A DNA stretch of 64,000 nt from Euborellia annulipes (lineage: Eukaryota; Arthropoda; Insecta; Dermaptera; Anisolabididae), in the NCBI GenBank assembly GCA_023213315.1, contig JAKCPI010001765.1:1-64000 (forward strand). The letters run 5' to 3'. The notes under the pieces were generated by a model that saw only the letters and a program-made list of their open reading frames with translations, did no database searches and was not told the origin of the DNA. Shown one piece after another: positions 45,047-55,739 of this stretch (position 1 is its first letter; each line of letters starts with the position of its first letter). The position numbers and the translations under genes are program-made.

Positions 45047-45655
45047 TTTTACTTCTCTTACCTGTATATAGGTTAATATATAGAGAGAGAAAGTATTGGA
45101 TTGATTTCGAAAATTCGATGTCGAGATTTTGATGGATAATCACGTTTTGAAGTTCCCTGAATCCAAAAAAGTGGTTTTCGAGACATGCTCTATCTGTATA
45201 TCTGTCTGTATGTCTGTGAACAAAATATCTCAAGAACGAAAAGATCTAAGAGGTTTAAATTTTATATTTAAGTTAGGTACTCCCCTGGGACGTGACATGA
45301 AGCTTTTGAACAAAATCAGCCGAAATAGTACTAGTACTTTACTGATGTACTTTTTCAGTTTTTTTCAATTTTAGCTCTTAACGATTTTGATTAAAATTCA
45401 AAAATCAATTATTTTTTAGATACTCTTTAAAATGACACAATTTTGGTCTCAAAATTGTTTGAAGCACACTTTACTCTTGTACTTCATAGGAAAGATAGGA
45501 GAAATGGTTGTCATGGTAAAAAAATATAATTATTTTCCCATGATTATAACATTTTACATCTTGAATTCTAATATACCGTGCTGTCGGAAACTATATATAT
45601 GTTGACACAAAAAATCTGGATGTGACAAGCACAGAACACAACTTTCGATTACCTA
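45047..45655 (-). repeat. HPR copy, near complete
   Basis: In complement: half of the head at about 45610-45655 (the first arm truncated), complete body, and terminal end ACTTCTCTTACCTGTATA at 45050-45067. Confidence 0.83.
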
Positions 45656-45659
45656 AGGT

Positions 45660-46100
45660 CGTTTCATTGTTGTTTCCGAGTATATCTAAAACCTCGCAGA
45701 TACAAATTTAAGGTTCATTAAAAAAAAACGAAGTAAAAAGAAAGAGAAAAAATAAATAAATATATTTGAGGTGTTGATTAAGTGAAGATTTTCCTTAATA
45801 AATGTCAATAAACTTATCCTTGAACTTTTCTGACATCCCAATTATTATTATAATTAATCAATATCTTTTTTCAAAAATTTATTTTATATTAATTTATTAA
45901 TTTATTTCCGCAAAAAGAATAAATAATTCCAAGCATTACAAATATCAAAGAAAAAAAAAGAGAAAGATACAATTTATTGATTTAATAAATTACCTTTTAA
46001 ACGAATCATTAAAATAATTATGAATTTTTTTTTTTAATTCTAAATTGAATTTATTAACGTTGTATGACGAGATTGGAAACTTTAATAATAAAAAAAAAGC
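45660..46100. other. AT-rich spacer
   Basis: Nothing recognised. Confidence 0.4.
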
Positions 46101-46109
46101 AGGTGGATT

Positions 46110-46330
46110 TTACATCCGCCAATGATTCAGCTGAGCGATTCGAAATAACCTTTTGACATGGAGCCGGAGCCGCCATGCTGCCTCGGAGCTTTTCTCCTTC
46201 GACATGATCTCATCGAGTCAAGATAATCCATGAATGGACTTTTCACACATGGATCATGTCAATGGTGAATAATTTATAGTTGCCGGAGATTGCGGGCAAA
46301 TTTTCTTTTGTTAAGCCGAAGATTTATTGA
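46110..46330. other. Non-repetitive GC-richer island
   Basis: CATGGAGCCGGAGCCGCCAT and GAGATTGCGGGCAAATT stand out, with GACATGATCTCATCGAG and GGATCATGTC nearby. A 22-codon frame from ATG at 46159 ends without a clear donor. No repeat relative in the window. Candidate conserved non-coding element. Confidence 0.28.
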
Positions 46331-46689
46331 AATCATCAAGGCTATAAAAAATACTACATGACGAATAATTTATTAGAAACACTGTTTATTGTAATTAGCA
46401 ATTAACGGGTGATTAAAAAAAAAAATAGTGAAGAAAATTAAGCAGAAATAATTGCCATTTAAAATCTTAATTTACAGGTGTTTAAGGTTTTATGATAGAT
46501 GATTGTTTTTAAAGTATTTTCTCGAAAGAGATAACGAGTTATCTGTAAATGGATCAACTTCAGGTCAGTGGAGTAAAATTTTTTTTATATTTTTTCTTCT
46601 AGTCAAGAAGCTTATAGTTCCTTATCAAAAGTTATTGGAGCCGATGCAAATAATTTTAACTTCCTTTCTTTTATTATAGATAAAATTCA

Positions 46690-46985
46690 ATTTTTGTTTT
46701 TTTAAGTAGGATATTGCCTACGGGCTTGGTAGCGTGCCTCCTTCTTACCGAAAGCGACGTTTGGTTGGGCCCCCAAAATTTTTTAAATCTCGGGCCCCTT
46801 CCCCGCCCCCCTTTTTTTTTTTTGTTATTTTTATTTTTAATTTTAAATTTAAAAGGGTTGTATTTTAGGGTATTTCTCTCAAGCGGGGGGGGGGTTTTTG
46901 GGGGGGGGGGGTGGGGAGGGGGGGGGAGAAGGGGTTTTGGGCGGGGGGTGCTGGGGGGGGAGGGGGGGGGGTTGGGAGTTTTCCC
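46690..46985 (+). repeat. Degenerate SINE-A head joined to extreme G-run tract
   Basis: 46716-46780 resembles the SINE-A head (CGGGCTTGGTAGCGTGCC, TTACCGAAAGCGACG). After a T run, 46884-46980 is about 80% G in runs of 4 to 13. It can form G-quadruplexes. The Pro- and Gly-rich frames here are artefacts of the homopolymers. Confidence 0.55.
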
Positions 46986-47226
46986 TTTTTTAACCAATTA
47001 ATTAAGGGAAAAAAATTATTTTTAAAATTATTTTAAGCGAATTTTTTAAAAATATCTTTTAATTGATGCGATTAATCTAAAAAAAAAATTTATTTTTTCG
47101 AAAATCAAAAAAAAGGGCTTCTATAAGTTGTAGATACTTTAAATAGCTTTAATTTAAAAAAAATTTGAGGTCGATAGCTTCAAAATTGTGGCCGCTGGAA
47201 TATCCCAAAATTAGCTCCCCGAGACC
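46986..47226 (-). mobile_element. TTAA-type MITE, truncated copy
   Basis: The complement matches the interior of 54025-54396: AAAAATATCTTTTAATTGATGCGATTAATC and TTGAGGTCGATAGCTTC are shared in part. The GCGCGTCTCG end is missing; homology stops near CTCCCCGAGACC. Confidence 0.7.
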
Positions 47227-47229
47227 TTG

Positions 47230-48230
47230 AATAAAATTTCCCAGATAACATAATAGTTGATTTTTGTTGTCCTCAATAAACATTAATAAAAAGACCAAAG
47301 AGGTATTATTCAAATAGAGATGGTTTGCTGAATATTTGATATGAGTGAAGGGTGCTGCAATCACAGCCAAAAAGACCTTATCTACACGTACTTTTATTAC
47401 CAAATAAAAATTTAAAACTTTGATGAACTTGCATATATTTTATAGAATTAAATAAATTTTAAATTACACATCAATAATATAGACAGAATATGATTATTTT
47501 TATCATTTTGTCCTTTCAACACATCCTTGGGATTCAAATAAATAATAAATAAATATCTTATAAGTGTCAAAGTTAAATACATAAGTTATTAAAACTGAGT
47601 GTCCACCTTATAATAAAATAGTGTAAATTACTTAATAATTCAAACATTAAAATTTTTCCTTGTAATAGTTAAAAAACGAAGAACATAAATTCTGATTGTA
47701 TATCGTATTAACAGACAATAAAGTATTTAGACCGGGCAAGTAGCCTATTGCCTGTCTAAATATTTTACTGTCAGTTAGATAGATTTATTTTATACAAAGT
47801 ATATTAATAGTGAAAATCAAAAATGATTAAATATTTATATTTGTTTATCGGAAGATCAAAAAATGGGGGTAGGTCTCAAATTATAGTCTCTTGTTACATA
47901 TTAAAAAAAAACAAAAGATATGATTGTAGACAACGAGAAACTTTTGGAAGGGTCCTACATAACTATTTCGTTAGAGATAGAGATAAGATCTCTATTTATA
48001 AATTTTTACTTTCTCGTATAGGAAGTGGAATATACTTCTTGCACTAAAATTATAGATCTGTTTTAACTTTTAGAGTAAATGCGTCAACCGGAGGTAATAC
48101 CTAATACATAATAAGGTTTTCAAAAGATTTTTGTCATGTTATATGATAAATTACTCGATTTTTAAAAGTTTTTATATTTTGACATTTTTTTGAAAACTCA
48201 AATAAATAATCAAAAAAAAAAAAAAAAGAC
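47230..48230. other. AT-rich DNA
   Basis: Only a hairpin at 47713-47772 (listed separately) stands out. The 74-aa frame at 47823-48047 has no recognised domain. Confidence 0.4.
47713..47772. ncRNA. Pre-miRNA-like hairpin (candidate)
   Basis: ACAATAAAGTATTTAGACCG-GGCAA opposes TTGCCTGTCTAAATATTTTA-CTGT across an 8-10 nt loop. Differences between the arms are mostly G-U compatible. Candidate small hairpin RNA or a tiny foldback relic. Confidence 0.3.
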
Positions 48231-48234
48231 CGGC

Positions 48235-48452
48235 CGTATAAGTCAAATATGCAATAATATACAGGGCGTTCCATTTAAAAAAACATAATAACTTTGATAT
48301 GGATCACTCTGTATAAGAAATGCAATTGGAACAAAAATATTTTAAATTTGTAGCCCTAAAGGTCCCACATTATGTACGAAACTACTTTTAAAATGTCTTC
48401 TAATAAGCCCACAATATTTCGTCCATTGCTATTGAACAACCCGGTATAGGAG
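48235..48452. mobile_element. Transposon end, second copy
   Basis: Complement of 19022-19240, with ACAGGGCGTTCCATTT and ending near GAACAACCCGGTATAG. Preceded by a 17-nt A run. Confidence 0.55.
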
Positions 48453-48671
48453 CCTATACAAATTTTATATGTATGTAATTTTGTAATTTGTATGTATTTC
48501 GTGTTAAAAAGGTATTAAAGTAGTCAAACGGAAATAAAAAATTAAATAAAACTATTCGGTTGTCGAAAAAACTTCAAACAATAGTACTTTTTAAAATAGA
48601 GTAAATTATAAAAAATTACAAATTTCAAAATTTTTAAAAATACTTATTAGGTAAAAGAACTACTTCCATTT

Positions 48672-48835
48672 GATGTCTTCTTCTTCTGTCCTAGCCTTAT
48701 TCCCGCGGCCCTCATTTTTCCATCCAACCCTATCATGCGTTTATGCGACCGGAAGAAATAAGACAGGCCGGCCCGTCGCACGGTCTGACGCTTGTTGAAA
48801 AGAGAAAGGAAGAGACAGACATACAAAAAACTGAA
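48672..48835 (-). repeat. SINE-G copy, 5' truncated
   Basis: Has the (GAA) tail side TTCTTCTTCTGTCCTAGCC and the GGCCGGCCCGTCGCACGGTC body, then stops after GAGACAGACATAC. As SINE 5' truncations usually arise during retroposition, this is expected. Confidence 0.78.
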
Positions 48836-48839
48836 ACGT

Positions 48840-49245
48840 TTGCAAATTGAATTTTTTTTGCTCATCCATCTTAAGACAGACTGGTTCAAACTTTTTTTCC
48901 TTAGTCTCACCTCCACTCTTATATAAATATTTATTTTCTTTGTTTAAAATTTGCTATAAAATTAATAAATCATACATATAAATATTCCTCTTGCTAATTT
49001 ATGACCGCTTAGAATTTGTCCGTTATGATATATGCGTGTCGAAGTTCAAATAGAAATCAACTCTAATTCAATTACCCAGCCATTCATCTAATAACTGTCG
49101 CCATGAATAGGCAGACTTTAAAAGATTTAACTCCTAAAACATTTCATTTAATTGTTCAGTTTGTTAATCAAGATCATTGCTTGAGATTCATTTTATTTCT
49201 TGCATATTTAAATTAAATGATGAGAATTATATAAGAATGAGCGCC
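48840..49245. other. AT-rich spacer
   Basis: Nothing recognised. Confidence 0.4.
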
Positions 49246-49249
49246 TGGA

Positions 49250-49765
49250 TGAAGTTGGTGTGTTGTGTTTGGTGTGGAGGAATTGGAATCAGTGTAAAAT
49301 AGTGGGAAAATATTTTTTTTGTTCTGGAACTTTCTACTTCTTTCCTATGAAATAAAGAGTAAGTGGTGTTGAAGATTTCTCGAAAATGAGAATATAATTT
49401 AAAGAGCTCTAAAAAATAAATGATTTTTGAATTTAAAAAAAAATCGTTGGAGAAATTTGAGAAAATCGAAAAAAACTGAAAAACACATCAGAAAGTACTA
49501 GTAATCTTTGGGATTTTGATTAAAGTTATTTTGGTCCCGGGGGTGTATCTTAAATATAAAATTTCAGCCTCATAGCTCAATTCCTTCATGCTTAAAATTG
49601 ACCACACACACACACACCCCACACACACACAGACAGACATGTCGAAAACCATTTTTGGATTCAGGGGACCTCAAAACGTGAAGATCCATCAAAATCTCGA
49701 CATCGAATTTGAATGAATCAATTCTATATATATTAATATATAATAGGAGAGAAATAAAAACTACT
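49250..49765 (+). repeat. HPR copy eroded by many 1-4 bp deletions
   Basis: The order of landmarks is complete but small gaps recur throughout: AAAAGCTTATTTT of other copies is AAAGTTATTTT, CATGTTGCGAAAACC is CATGTCGAAAACC, and GTATCTAACTTAAATA is GTATCTTAAATA. It also holds a CACACACACACCCCACACAC tract. Confidence 0.75.
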
Positions 49766-50026
49766 TAACTTTAATAAGATTGTTTCCCATATTTATCAAA
49801 AATTAATTTAGTTAATGGATCCAAAAACAATCAATATAAAATAATAGCATTTTCATTCAAATTTATTTTTCCAGTCATTTTTCATTCATATAGACCTAAT
49901 CTTGTAATAGATTTCCCCTTTCCTTACACATTTAAGTGGTTTAGTATTGAGATTGATTAAAAAATAAAAAATGTTAAAATAATTATTTGGGAAATGATTT
50001 GGATTCACAATATTCATACTTCTAAT

Positions 50027-50200
50027 CAGGGCCGGAACTACGAGATTTTTTAGGGAGGACAAAAATTTAATTTGCCGGCCCTCTTTAAATTTTCTATACA
50101 AAATTCATATCATTTTACCTTTTTTTTAGTAAAGCCGCCCCCTGATATCTGCCGCCCAGAGCACATGCACCCACTCCCCCTCCCCCTAGATCCGGCCCTG
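50027..50200. mobile_element. hAT-type MITE (CAGGGCCGGA family)
   Basis: Ends CAGGGCCGGAACTACG and CTAGATCCGGCCCTG, exact 8-bp duplication CTTCTAAT (50019-50026 and 50201-50208). Confidence 0.9.
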
Positions 50201-50285
50201 CTTCTAATGGTTTCAAACAATCTCACATCCTATTAAAACGAAGCCATACTGAATTTTATTCAAAAAAATAAAATAAAATAAAACA

Positions 50286-50555
50286 TTTTTAAAAAACAGC
50301 TTTTATTTTTAAATTGAACTAAAAAGAAAGAAATAATTTAATTGTTCTTGTTAAAATTGTTGAATATTTATAGACTTAAAATAAAAGCGTGGGGCACTGA
50401 TTGATAGTTTAAGGAATTGTCTATAGCCTCGGAATCCCCTCGAAGCGCCCACGCATTTAAGTCTATTAATATTCAACAATTTTAACAAGAATAATTAAAT
50501 TAAATTAAATTATTTCTCACTTTTTAGTTCAATTTGAATAAAAGCATTTTTTTTA
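50286..50555. mobile_element. Foldback element, ~110-bp arms
   Basis: AATTTAATTGTTCTTGTTAA, ATTGTTGAATATTTATAGAC and GCGTGGG recur complemented around 50400-50455. The outer ends AAAACAGCTTTTATT and AATAAAAGCATTTT are also inverted. Loop GATAGTTTAAGGAATTGTC. Non-coding. Confidence 0.78.
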
Positions 50556-50610
50556 AAGTGTGGAAGTGGCTGTGATTCAACATCTCTACATTTTAAAAAA
50601 AAGTTTCGGA

Positions 50611-50745
50611 CCTCAGGCAGTCCGATGAAAATGATGGATCCCCAATAGATATATTAAACATACGAGTATCGTTAAAAGTCTTAAATGGCCTAAGTTGCCG
50701 AAAAGACTGTGTCAATGTGTGTGTGAATTAAAAAAAAAATTTTTA
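50611..50745 (+). repeat. SINE-A copy, 3' part
   Basis: Starts within the B-box region (TTCGGACCTCAGGCAGTCCG) and keeps CTTAAATGGCCTAAGTTGCC and the GTGTGTGTGAATT stretch. Confidence 0.78.
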
Positions 50746-51300
50746 ATCAAACTAAAATTAACCATATACCTTAGCGAAGTAATTTAAATGCATTTTATCG
50801 CTCAGAAAGTGATGCGAACCAATAAAAAGTGAAACGAGGAACAAAAAAAGAAGAAATTTGTGATGAAATTTTAATTTTATCAAAATTCCCCATCGCATTT
50901 AATTTATTATTTAATTATCCCAAATATTTGTTTTTTATTTCGAGTATAAATAAGAATTTACGAATTCAAATCCCTTAATAAATTTCATCTTAAAGTCTAA
51001 AAGAGTCATAAAGTCTGCGCGAATTGGCGATCTGCCATTTGGGTTGCCTATCTGGCAGGCGATCTCTATTTACGGATGACATCACAGCGGTTTGAAGAAA
51101 ATTCAAGTGAGCTTTGAACATCAAATTATTCATATTAAAGTAATTTAACAAGTTTTCAAATTAAATATAGGTCAATATCAAATATTATTTAATAGACATT
51201 TATATAAAATTGAATAGTATTTTGTTTTTACTATTAAAAAACGCTGAAACAAGTGAAATTTTATCCGTTTACTATAATTCATTAATTTTAAAAGTGAAAA
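50746..51300. other. AT-rich spacer
   Basis: 51015-51085 is slightly GC-richer (GCGAATTGGCGATCTGCC). No exon defined. Confidence 0.4.
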
Positions 51301-51310
51301 AGTCCATTCA

Positions 51311-51569
51311 TATATGGACCCTGTTATGCAATGGTGTGTCAAAGACCAAAAAATTCAAAATTGATTTAAGCACGGAATATTGTTTCAAATGCTTTAATTA
51401 ATAGTATTTTTTATGAAATATGTCCTAAAAAAATTTATATTTAATGTTACTTGCACAATTGACAAGAAAAATTATATATAATCCAATGTAAACAAAAAAC
51501 TTTATTGTTGATTTTCTCAAAACTCGATGTTTGGTCTTTGACACACCATTGCATAACAGGGTCCATATA
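51311..51569. mobile_element. MITE with TATGGACCCTGTTATGC ends
   Basis: Terminal inverted repeats of about 35 bp (GGACCCTGTTATGCAATGG, GTGTGTCAAAGACC). Flanked by TATA-like sequence that may be a short duplication. A second copy lies at 62451-62703 in reverse orientation. The 63-aa frame is MITE sequence. Confidence 0.85.
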
Positions 51570-51699
51570 ATAAAACCTTATTTTATTTAACCTGCGCTAT
51601 AAACACTATTGGATAATAAACATACCGTTACATTATTAAAACCACAAAAAACAACAAAATTGTCTATTAGTGCTGGTCCCCCTGGACATTACTTATGAA

Positions 51700-51860
51700 A
51701 ATAAATTTTTTTTTAGTATTTTTCCTGGACTCTCCAAAACGTCTTCGTTTCAAAATTCCACCTGGAAGTTGGTCAAACAGAGCTTGACAGACGGACAGAC
51801 CGACCGACAGACAGACGGATAGACGGACACTGTGCTATTATATATATAGATTAAAATGTA
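51700..51860. repeat. Decayed transposon end with GACG/GACAG repeats
   Basis: TTCCACCTGGAAGTTGGTCA is followed by a GACAGACGGACAGACCGACC tract. The first part resembles 40335-40352 (GACGGGAAGTTGGTCAAAT), so both derive from one family. Confidence 0.5.
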
Positions 51861-52440
51861 AACCTTCAAATATCTAGCAATAACCCAAAAAAGACTTGCC
51901 TCTCTTTCAAAATAAACGGCCCAAATATTTAGTTTCCAGCAGTGGTCTCATTAGGTTCAAAAAAATTCAATTTTTCTTGCTATCATATTGAAAAAAATAA
52001 ATTTTAATAGACATAATCCCATTAGAAAATATATACCCATGGCGTCATAATCAAATGTTTTTAGATAATATAGTATAAGCTACAATATAACAATAACAAT
52101 ACAATTCTCTAATAAAGATATTTGGCCTCAAATTCTAATTTTTTTTTCTCAAATGTTTTATATAATTTATTTATTTAGTGGTCGGAATCCTTTCTCGCTC
52201 TACAATGAAAATGTTTTTTATACCAAGCTCATCATCAAGAAAAGAAATTATCCCCCCTACTAAATATAACCCCTTAGGTAACTAGTAGATCTGGTTGGTT
52301 CGCTCAAGTCATAATGTTTCTAAATATAAACATTTATTAAATGGTTTTTATATAAATAGATTTAAGAAAATTTATGAGAAAATAAAAATATCTCCAAAAT
52401 GAAGAATAAAAAAAATTCTGTTTCTGACTCACCGAAGGCT
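51861..52440. other. AT-rich spacer
   Basis: Nothing recognised. Confidence 0.4.
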
Positions 52441-52456
52441 GGCTTTGCCCACTTAA

Positions 52457-53089
52457 GGCTGAACGCACACTAATTGAGCAAAAAAGTTTTCAAAAAAAAA
52501 CGTTTTTTCCTAAAACTGTTTTTTCAATGCTTTTCTATGGGTCAACGCACCCCGAGGAGACAAAACACTCTTCTTCTTCTGTCCTCACCTTATTCCCGCG
52601 ATGCGGGGTCGGCGGACCTAAATTTTGCTCTCTAATCCTATCATGTGTTTTTGCGACCGAGAAAGATAGAACAGGCCGGTCTGTCGCCTGTTGAAAAGAG
52701 GAACGAAGAGACAGACATACAAAGAACAGAAGGACTGCCTGTCCTAGCTCGGGCAGCTCGTGGTCGCCATCCACGTACCCACAAGATGTGGGCCCCTGAG
52801 CGAGAGGAGACAAAACACAATTGAACATAATTCGACATCATTGAGCAAAATGTTTTGTCATTGAGCGTTTTGCTCAAACGGTGTGCGTTGGCATTGGACA
52901 AAATGTTCTGCCATTTAGCAAAAAATGCCAACGCACACCGATTAGGCAAAAATGCACAATGGTACAACATTTTGTCCAATGGCAAAACATTTTGCCTAAT
53001 CGGTGTGCGTTGGCATTGAGCATAACGTTTTGCTCTTGGACAAAAAGTTTTGTCCAAAAGCATTTTGCTCAATTGGTATGCGTTCAGTC
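52457..53089. mobile_element. PIF-like MITE with internal inverted motifs
   Basis: Ends GGCTGAACGCACACTAATTG and AATTGGTATGCGTTCAGTC are inverted, flanked by TAA (52454-52456 and 53090-53092). Inside, AACGCACACCGATTAGGCAA and its complement recur three or more times, so the element is built from repeated terminal-like units. A SINE-G copy interrupts it. The 152-aa minus frame spans both elements and is not a gene. Confidence 0.72.
52569..52803 (-). repeat. SINE-G copy inside MITE
   Basis: Exact 15-bp duplication GAGGAGACAAAACAC (52554-52568 and 52804-52818). Near full length, from the (GAA) tail complement TTCTTCTTCTGTCC to TGTGGGCCCCTGAGC. Confidence 0.88.
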
Positions 53090-53092
53090 TAA

Positions 53093-53955
53093 GAGTCAAG
53101 ATTGCTATTATTATTTGAAATTGAGAAGGGCACTCAAAGGAGAGGGAAGCCTTTAAATATAAAATTCCATAAAGGAGTGAAAAATGAACGGGCCTTCTAA
53201 AAAAACCTTTCAGATCATAAAAAAGTTAGAACAAACCAAAAATTCAGGTTATATATTGACAGATAGATCCAAGGTCATAATTTTACCTCCAAAGAAATTC
53301 TAATAATGAATTCTAATATTAGAAATTTATTATTTAAGTAAATAGATAATAAAAAAAAACTATTATCATACATTATTATTAAATTAAAATTTGAATAGCT
53401 TAGATGAATGAACTCAAGGTAGCTATTTAAATTTCATGAAGAGGAAAGCCTTTTCATAATTGGTCATGTCGCTCTTTGCTTTGCAAATACAGTATAGTTG
53501 TTTTTTCTTTTATTGTTAATGTTAATGCGCTTATCGCACAATCGTAAATTTGTCAAACGTGAGAAAGGTAATTCTTTATTTGCCGGCATCAAAGAAAGAT
53601 ACACAATAACAAATCAGCAAAATGTGTGTATATTTATGCTAGTCAAGAAAAGACCGACGAGACGAGTGCATTTCAAGAGTGCATCGAATCCACCTATGAC
53701 TTCATCTATCAAAATATAATCCAATAAATACAGAAGAGCAAAAATAATCCTATATGACCCCTACCAAAAGAATCAAAAGAATATAATATTTAATATACAT
53801 TAATAATTATAATGTAATTTTGTGAATAAATTAAAAATCACTGATTAAGGATGTTTATATATGAAATATTTTTTTTTCCCCATGCACATTTAGACATATC
53901 ACTATATATAGAGAATTTAACATTGTTGGCTCGCATTATAATCAAAATAAAATAC
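53093..53955. other. AT-rich DNA
   Basis: 53497-53720 is a slightly GC-richer 73-aa frame (CGTGAGAAAGGTAATTC, AAGACCGACGAGACGAG) without recognised domain. An exon cannot be excluded, but splice sites are not convincing. Confidence 0.35.
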
Positions 53956-53959
53956 AATT

Positions 53960-54570
53960 TTTTTTTTTTTTAAAACTCACATTCACACAGTCTTTTCGCC
54001 AACTTAGACCATTTAAGACTTTAAGGTGCGCGTCTCGGGGTGCTAATTTTGGGAGTTTCCAGCGGCCACAATTTTGAAGCTATCGACCTCAAATTTTTTT
54101 AAATTAAAGCTATTCAAACTATCTACAACTTATAGAATTTTTCAAAAAAATAAATTTTTTTTTAGATTAATCGCATTAAATAAAAGATATTTTTAAAAAA
54201 TCCGCTCTATAACTTATAGATAATTAAATTAGTAATCATTGTGTTAAAAAATAATTAATTTTCTACCCTTAATTAATTAGCTGGAAACTTTAAAATGAAA
54301 TGGAATAAATCCCTTGTATTCCTATGGGAAAAACTAACCCCCATCTCTTGCCACCTCGAGTCAATCGTGTTTTAACGGCTTTTCGAGACGCGCACCTTAA
54401 ACGATATTCGTAAGTTTAATATATCTATTTGGGGTCGAGACTTTCTTATTTAAGCCATTAAAGTGCTTAAATAAAATCTTCAGACTGCCTGGGGTTCGAA
54501 ACCGCGACTCTCGGTATAGAAGGTTAGCACGCTAACACCCCTTCGCCAAGCCCGAAGGCACAATTTTTAT
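53960..54570 (-). repeat. SINE-A copy split by a TTAA-type MITE
   Basis: The left piece (53960-54020) holds the 3' body; the right piece (54401-54570) resumes ACGATATTCGTAAGTTTAAT and ends in the B-box and A-box head (ACACCCCTTCGCCAAGCCCG). The SINE sequence itself supplies the TTAA target. Confidence 0.85.
54025..54396. mobile_element. TTAA-target (piggyBac-like) MITE
   Basis: Ends GGTGCGCGTCTCG and CGAGACGCGCACC are a perfect 13-bp inverted pair flanked by TTAA on both sides (54021-54024 and 54397-54400). Uninterrupted SINE-A copies show the empty site. TTAA targeting suggests piggyBac, though the end sequence is not the usual CCC type. No coding capacity. Confidence 0.83.
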
Positions 54571-54878
54571 TAAAGTATAGAATATAGTGAAAATGAATGA
54601 CGTTTGACTATTCGAATTATTTGCATAATAAATTAAATAGTTGTGGAAAGAAACGTTGATAACATTTTCTTCAAATCAATATTCTACTATACAGGCCTAT
54701 TTATTTTCTTGCGAAAAATAGAAAGGTATTTAAATCAATCTGGGAGAAAAAAAAGAAAAGTTTTTCTTCGCGTAAATAACGTATAACATATCTCTATGTT
54801 TTACTGTTGAGCGGACCACATACTGAATGTTGTCGCTGCCTTTGCAAAAAAATCCACACTTTTTGATTATTGCCAGCT

Positions 54879-54918
54879 GGCTCTGAAGATGGCCTAGACC
54901 TCGGCCGAAACGTCAGCC
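54879..54918 (+). ncRNA. Hammerhead-like motif, best stem I
   Basis: GGCT, then CTGAAGA (54883-54889), one T, stem GGCC/GGCC, GAAACGTC (54907-54914), then AGCC. GGCT and AGCC pair as stem I, giving a type I layout with minimal stem III. An ATTGAAATAAAAGAATA stretch follows, as in other copies. It is not in an obvious foldback here. Confidence 0.45.
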
Positions 54919-54965
54919 GTGAGGGCAAGAATTGAAATAAAAGAATATTTGGCTGCAATCGTCTT

Positions 54966-55735
54966 GTTTTTTTACTTTCTCTTACCTTATGTATGAAATA
55001 TATAGAGAGAAAGTATTCGATTTATTTTTCCTGACTCCATCATCATTAAGCCTACAGCCCCAGATCTTTATCGATTAAATAAGTTAGTTTTCTCCTAAAA
55101 CTCCCGGCTAAGACTCCCATTTTTTTTTTACTTTCTCTTACCTATATATACTGTAGGATATATATAGAGAGAAAGTATTGAATTCATGACGAGATTTTAA
55201 TGAAAATTCAAGTTTTGAAGTTCCTTGTTCTAAAAATAGTGGTCTGTCATTTTGTAAGTCTCTATGTGAACAAAAGATCTCAAGAACGAAAGGAGCTATA
55301 AAATAGTTAAGCACCCCCATAGGACGTGACATGAAGCTTTTGAACAAAAACGACCAAAGTGTACTAGTACTTTACTGCTGTACTTTTCAGTTTTTTTAGA
55401 TTTTTTCTCAAAATTGGCTCCAACGATTTTGATTAATATTCTTAAATCAATTATTTTTTAGATGCTTTTTAAAATGTATATTATCCATGGTAATAAAAAA
55501 CAATACTTTCTCTCTGTATATATTTCGATAAGAGAAATTAAAAATTAATTTGTTGTATTCACCAGCAATTCTCTTATACTACTTGAGAAAGCTGTAAAAA
55601 TTAATTAATATTTTTCCATGTTTATAATTTTGACATCTTGAATTCTAATATATCGGCGAAACTAAATATATGTTGACACAAAAAAGTGGTGGGACAAGCA
55701 CAGAACAAGGTAGGAGTGCCACCAGATTTTTATCC
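54966..55735 (-). repeat. HPR fragments and one near-complete copy
   Basis: 54966-55022 is an isolated 3' end. 55128-55735 is a near-complete copy in complement with a foreign piece at about 55490-55600 and a shortened head hairpin (GTGGGACAAGCACAGAACAAG). Confidence 0.75.
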
Positions 55736-55739
55736 ATAT

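Noticed and set aside
46674..47001. Pro-rich and Gly-rich frames on opposite strands
   Set aside because: Both come from the C/G homopolymer tract.
48647..48916. 89-aa frame, with similar ones at 52535 and 56687
   Set aside because: They are translations of SINE-G copies. The frame shifts and stops differ between copies, so no protein is conserved.
52641..53099. 152-aa minus-strand frame
   Set aside because: It crosses from a PIF-like MITE into a SINE-G copy with its own target duplication, so it is a chimera of two non-coding elements.
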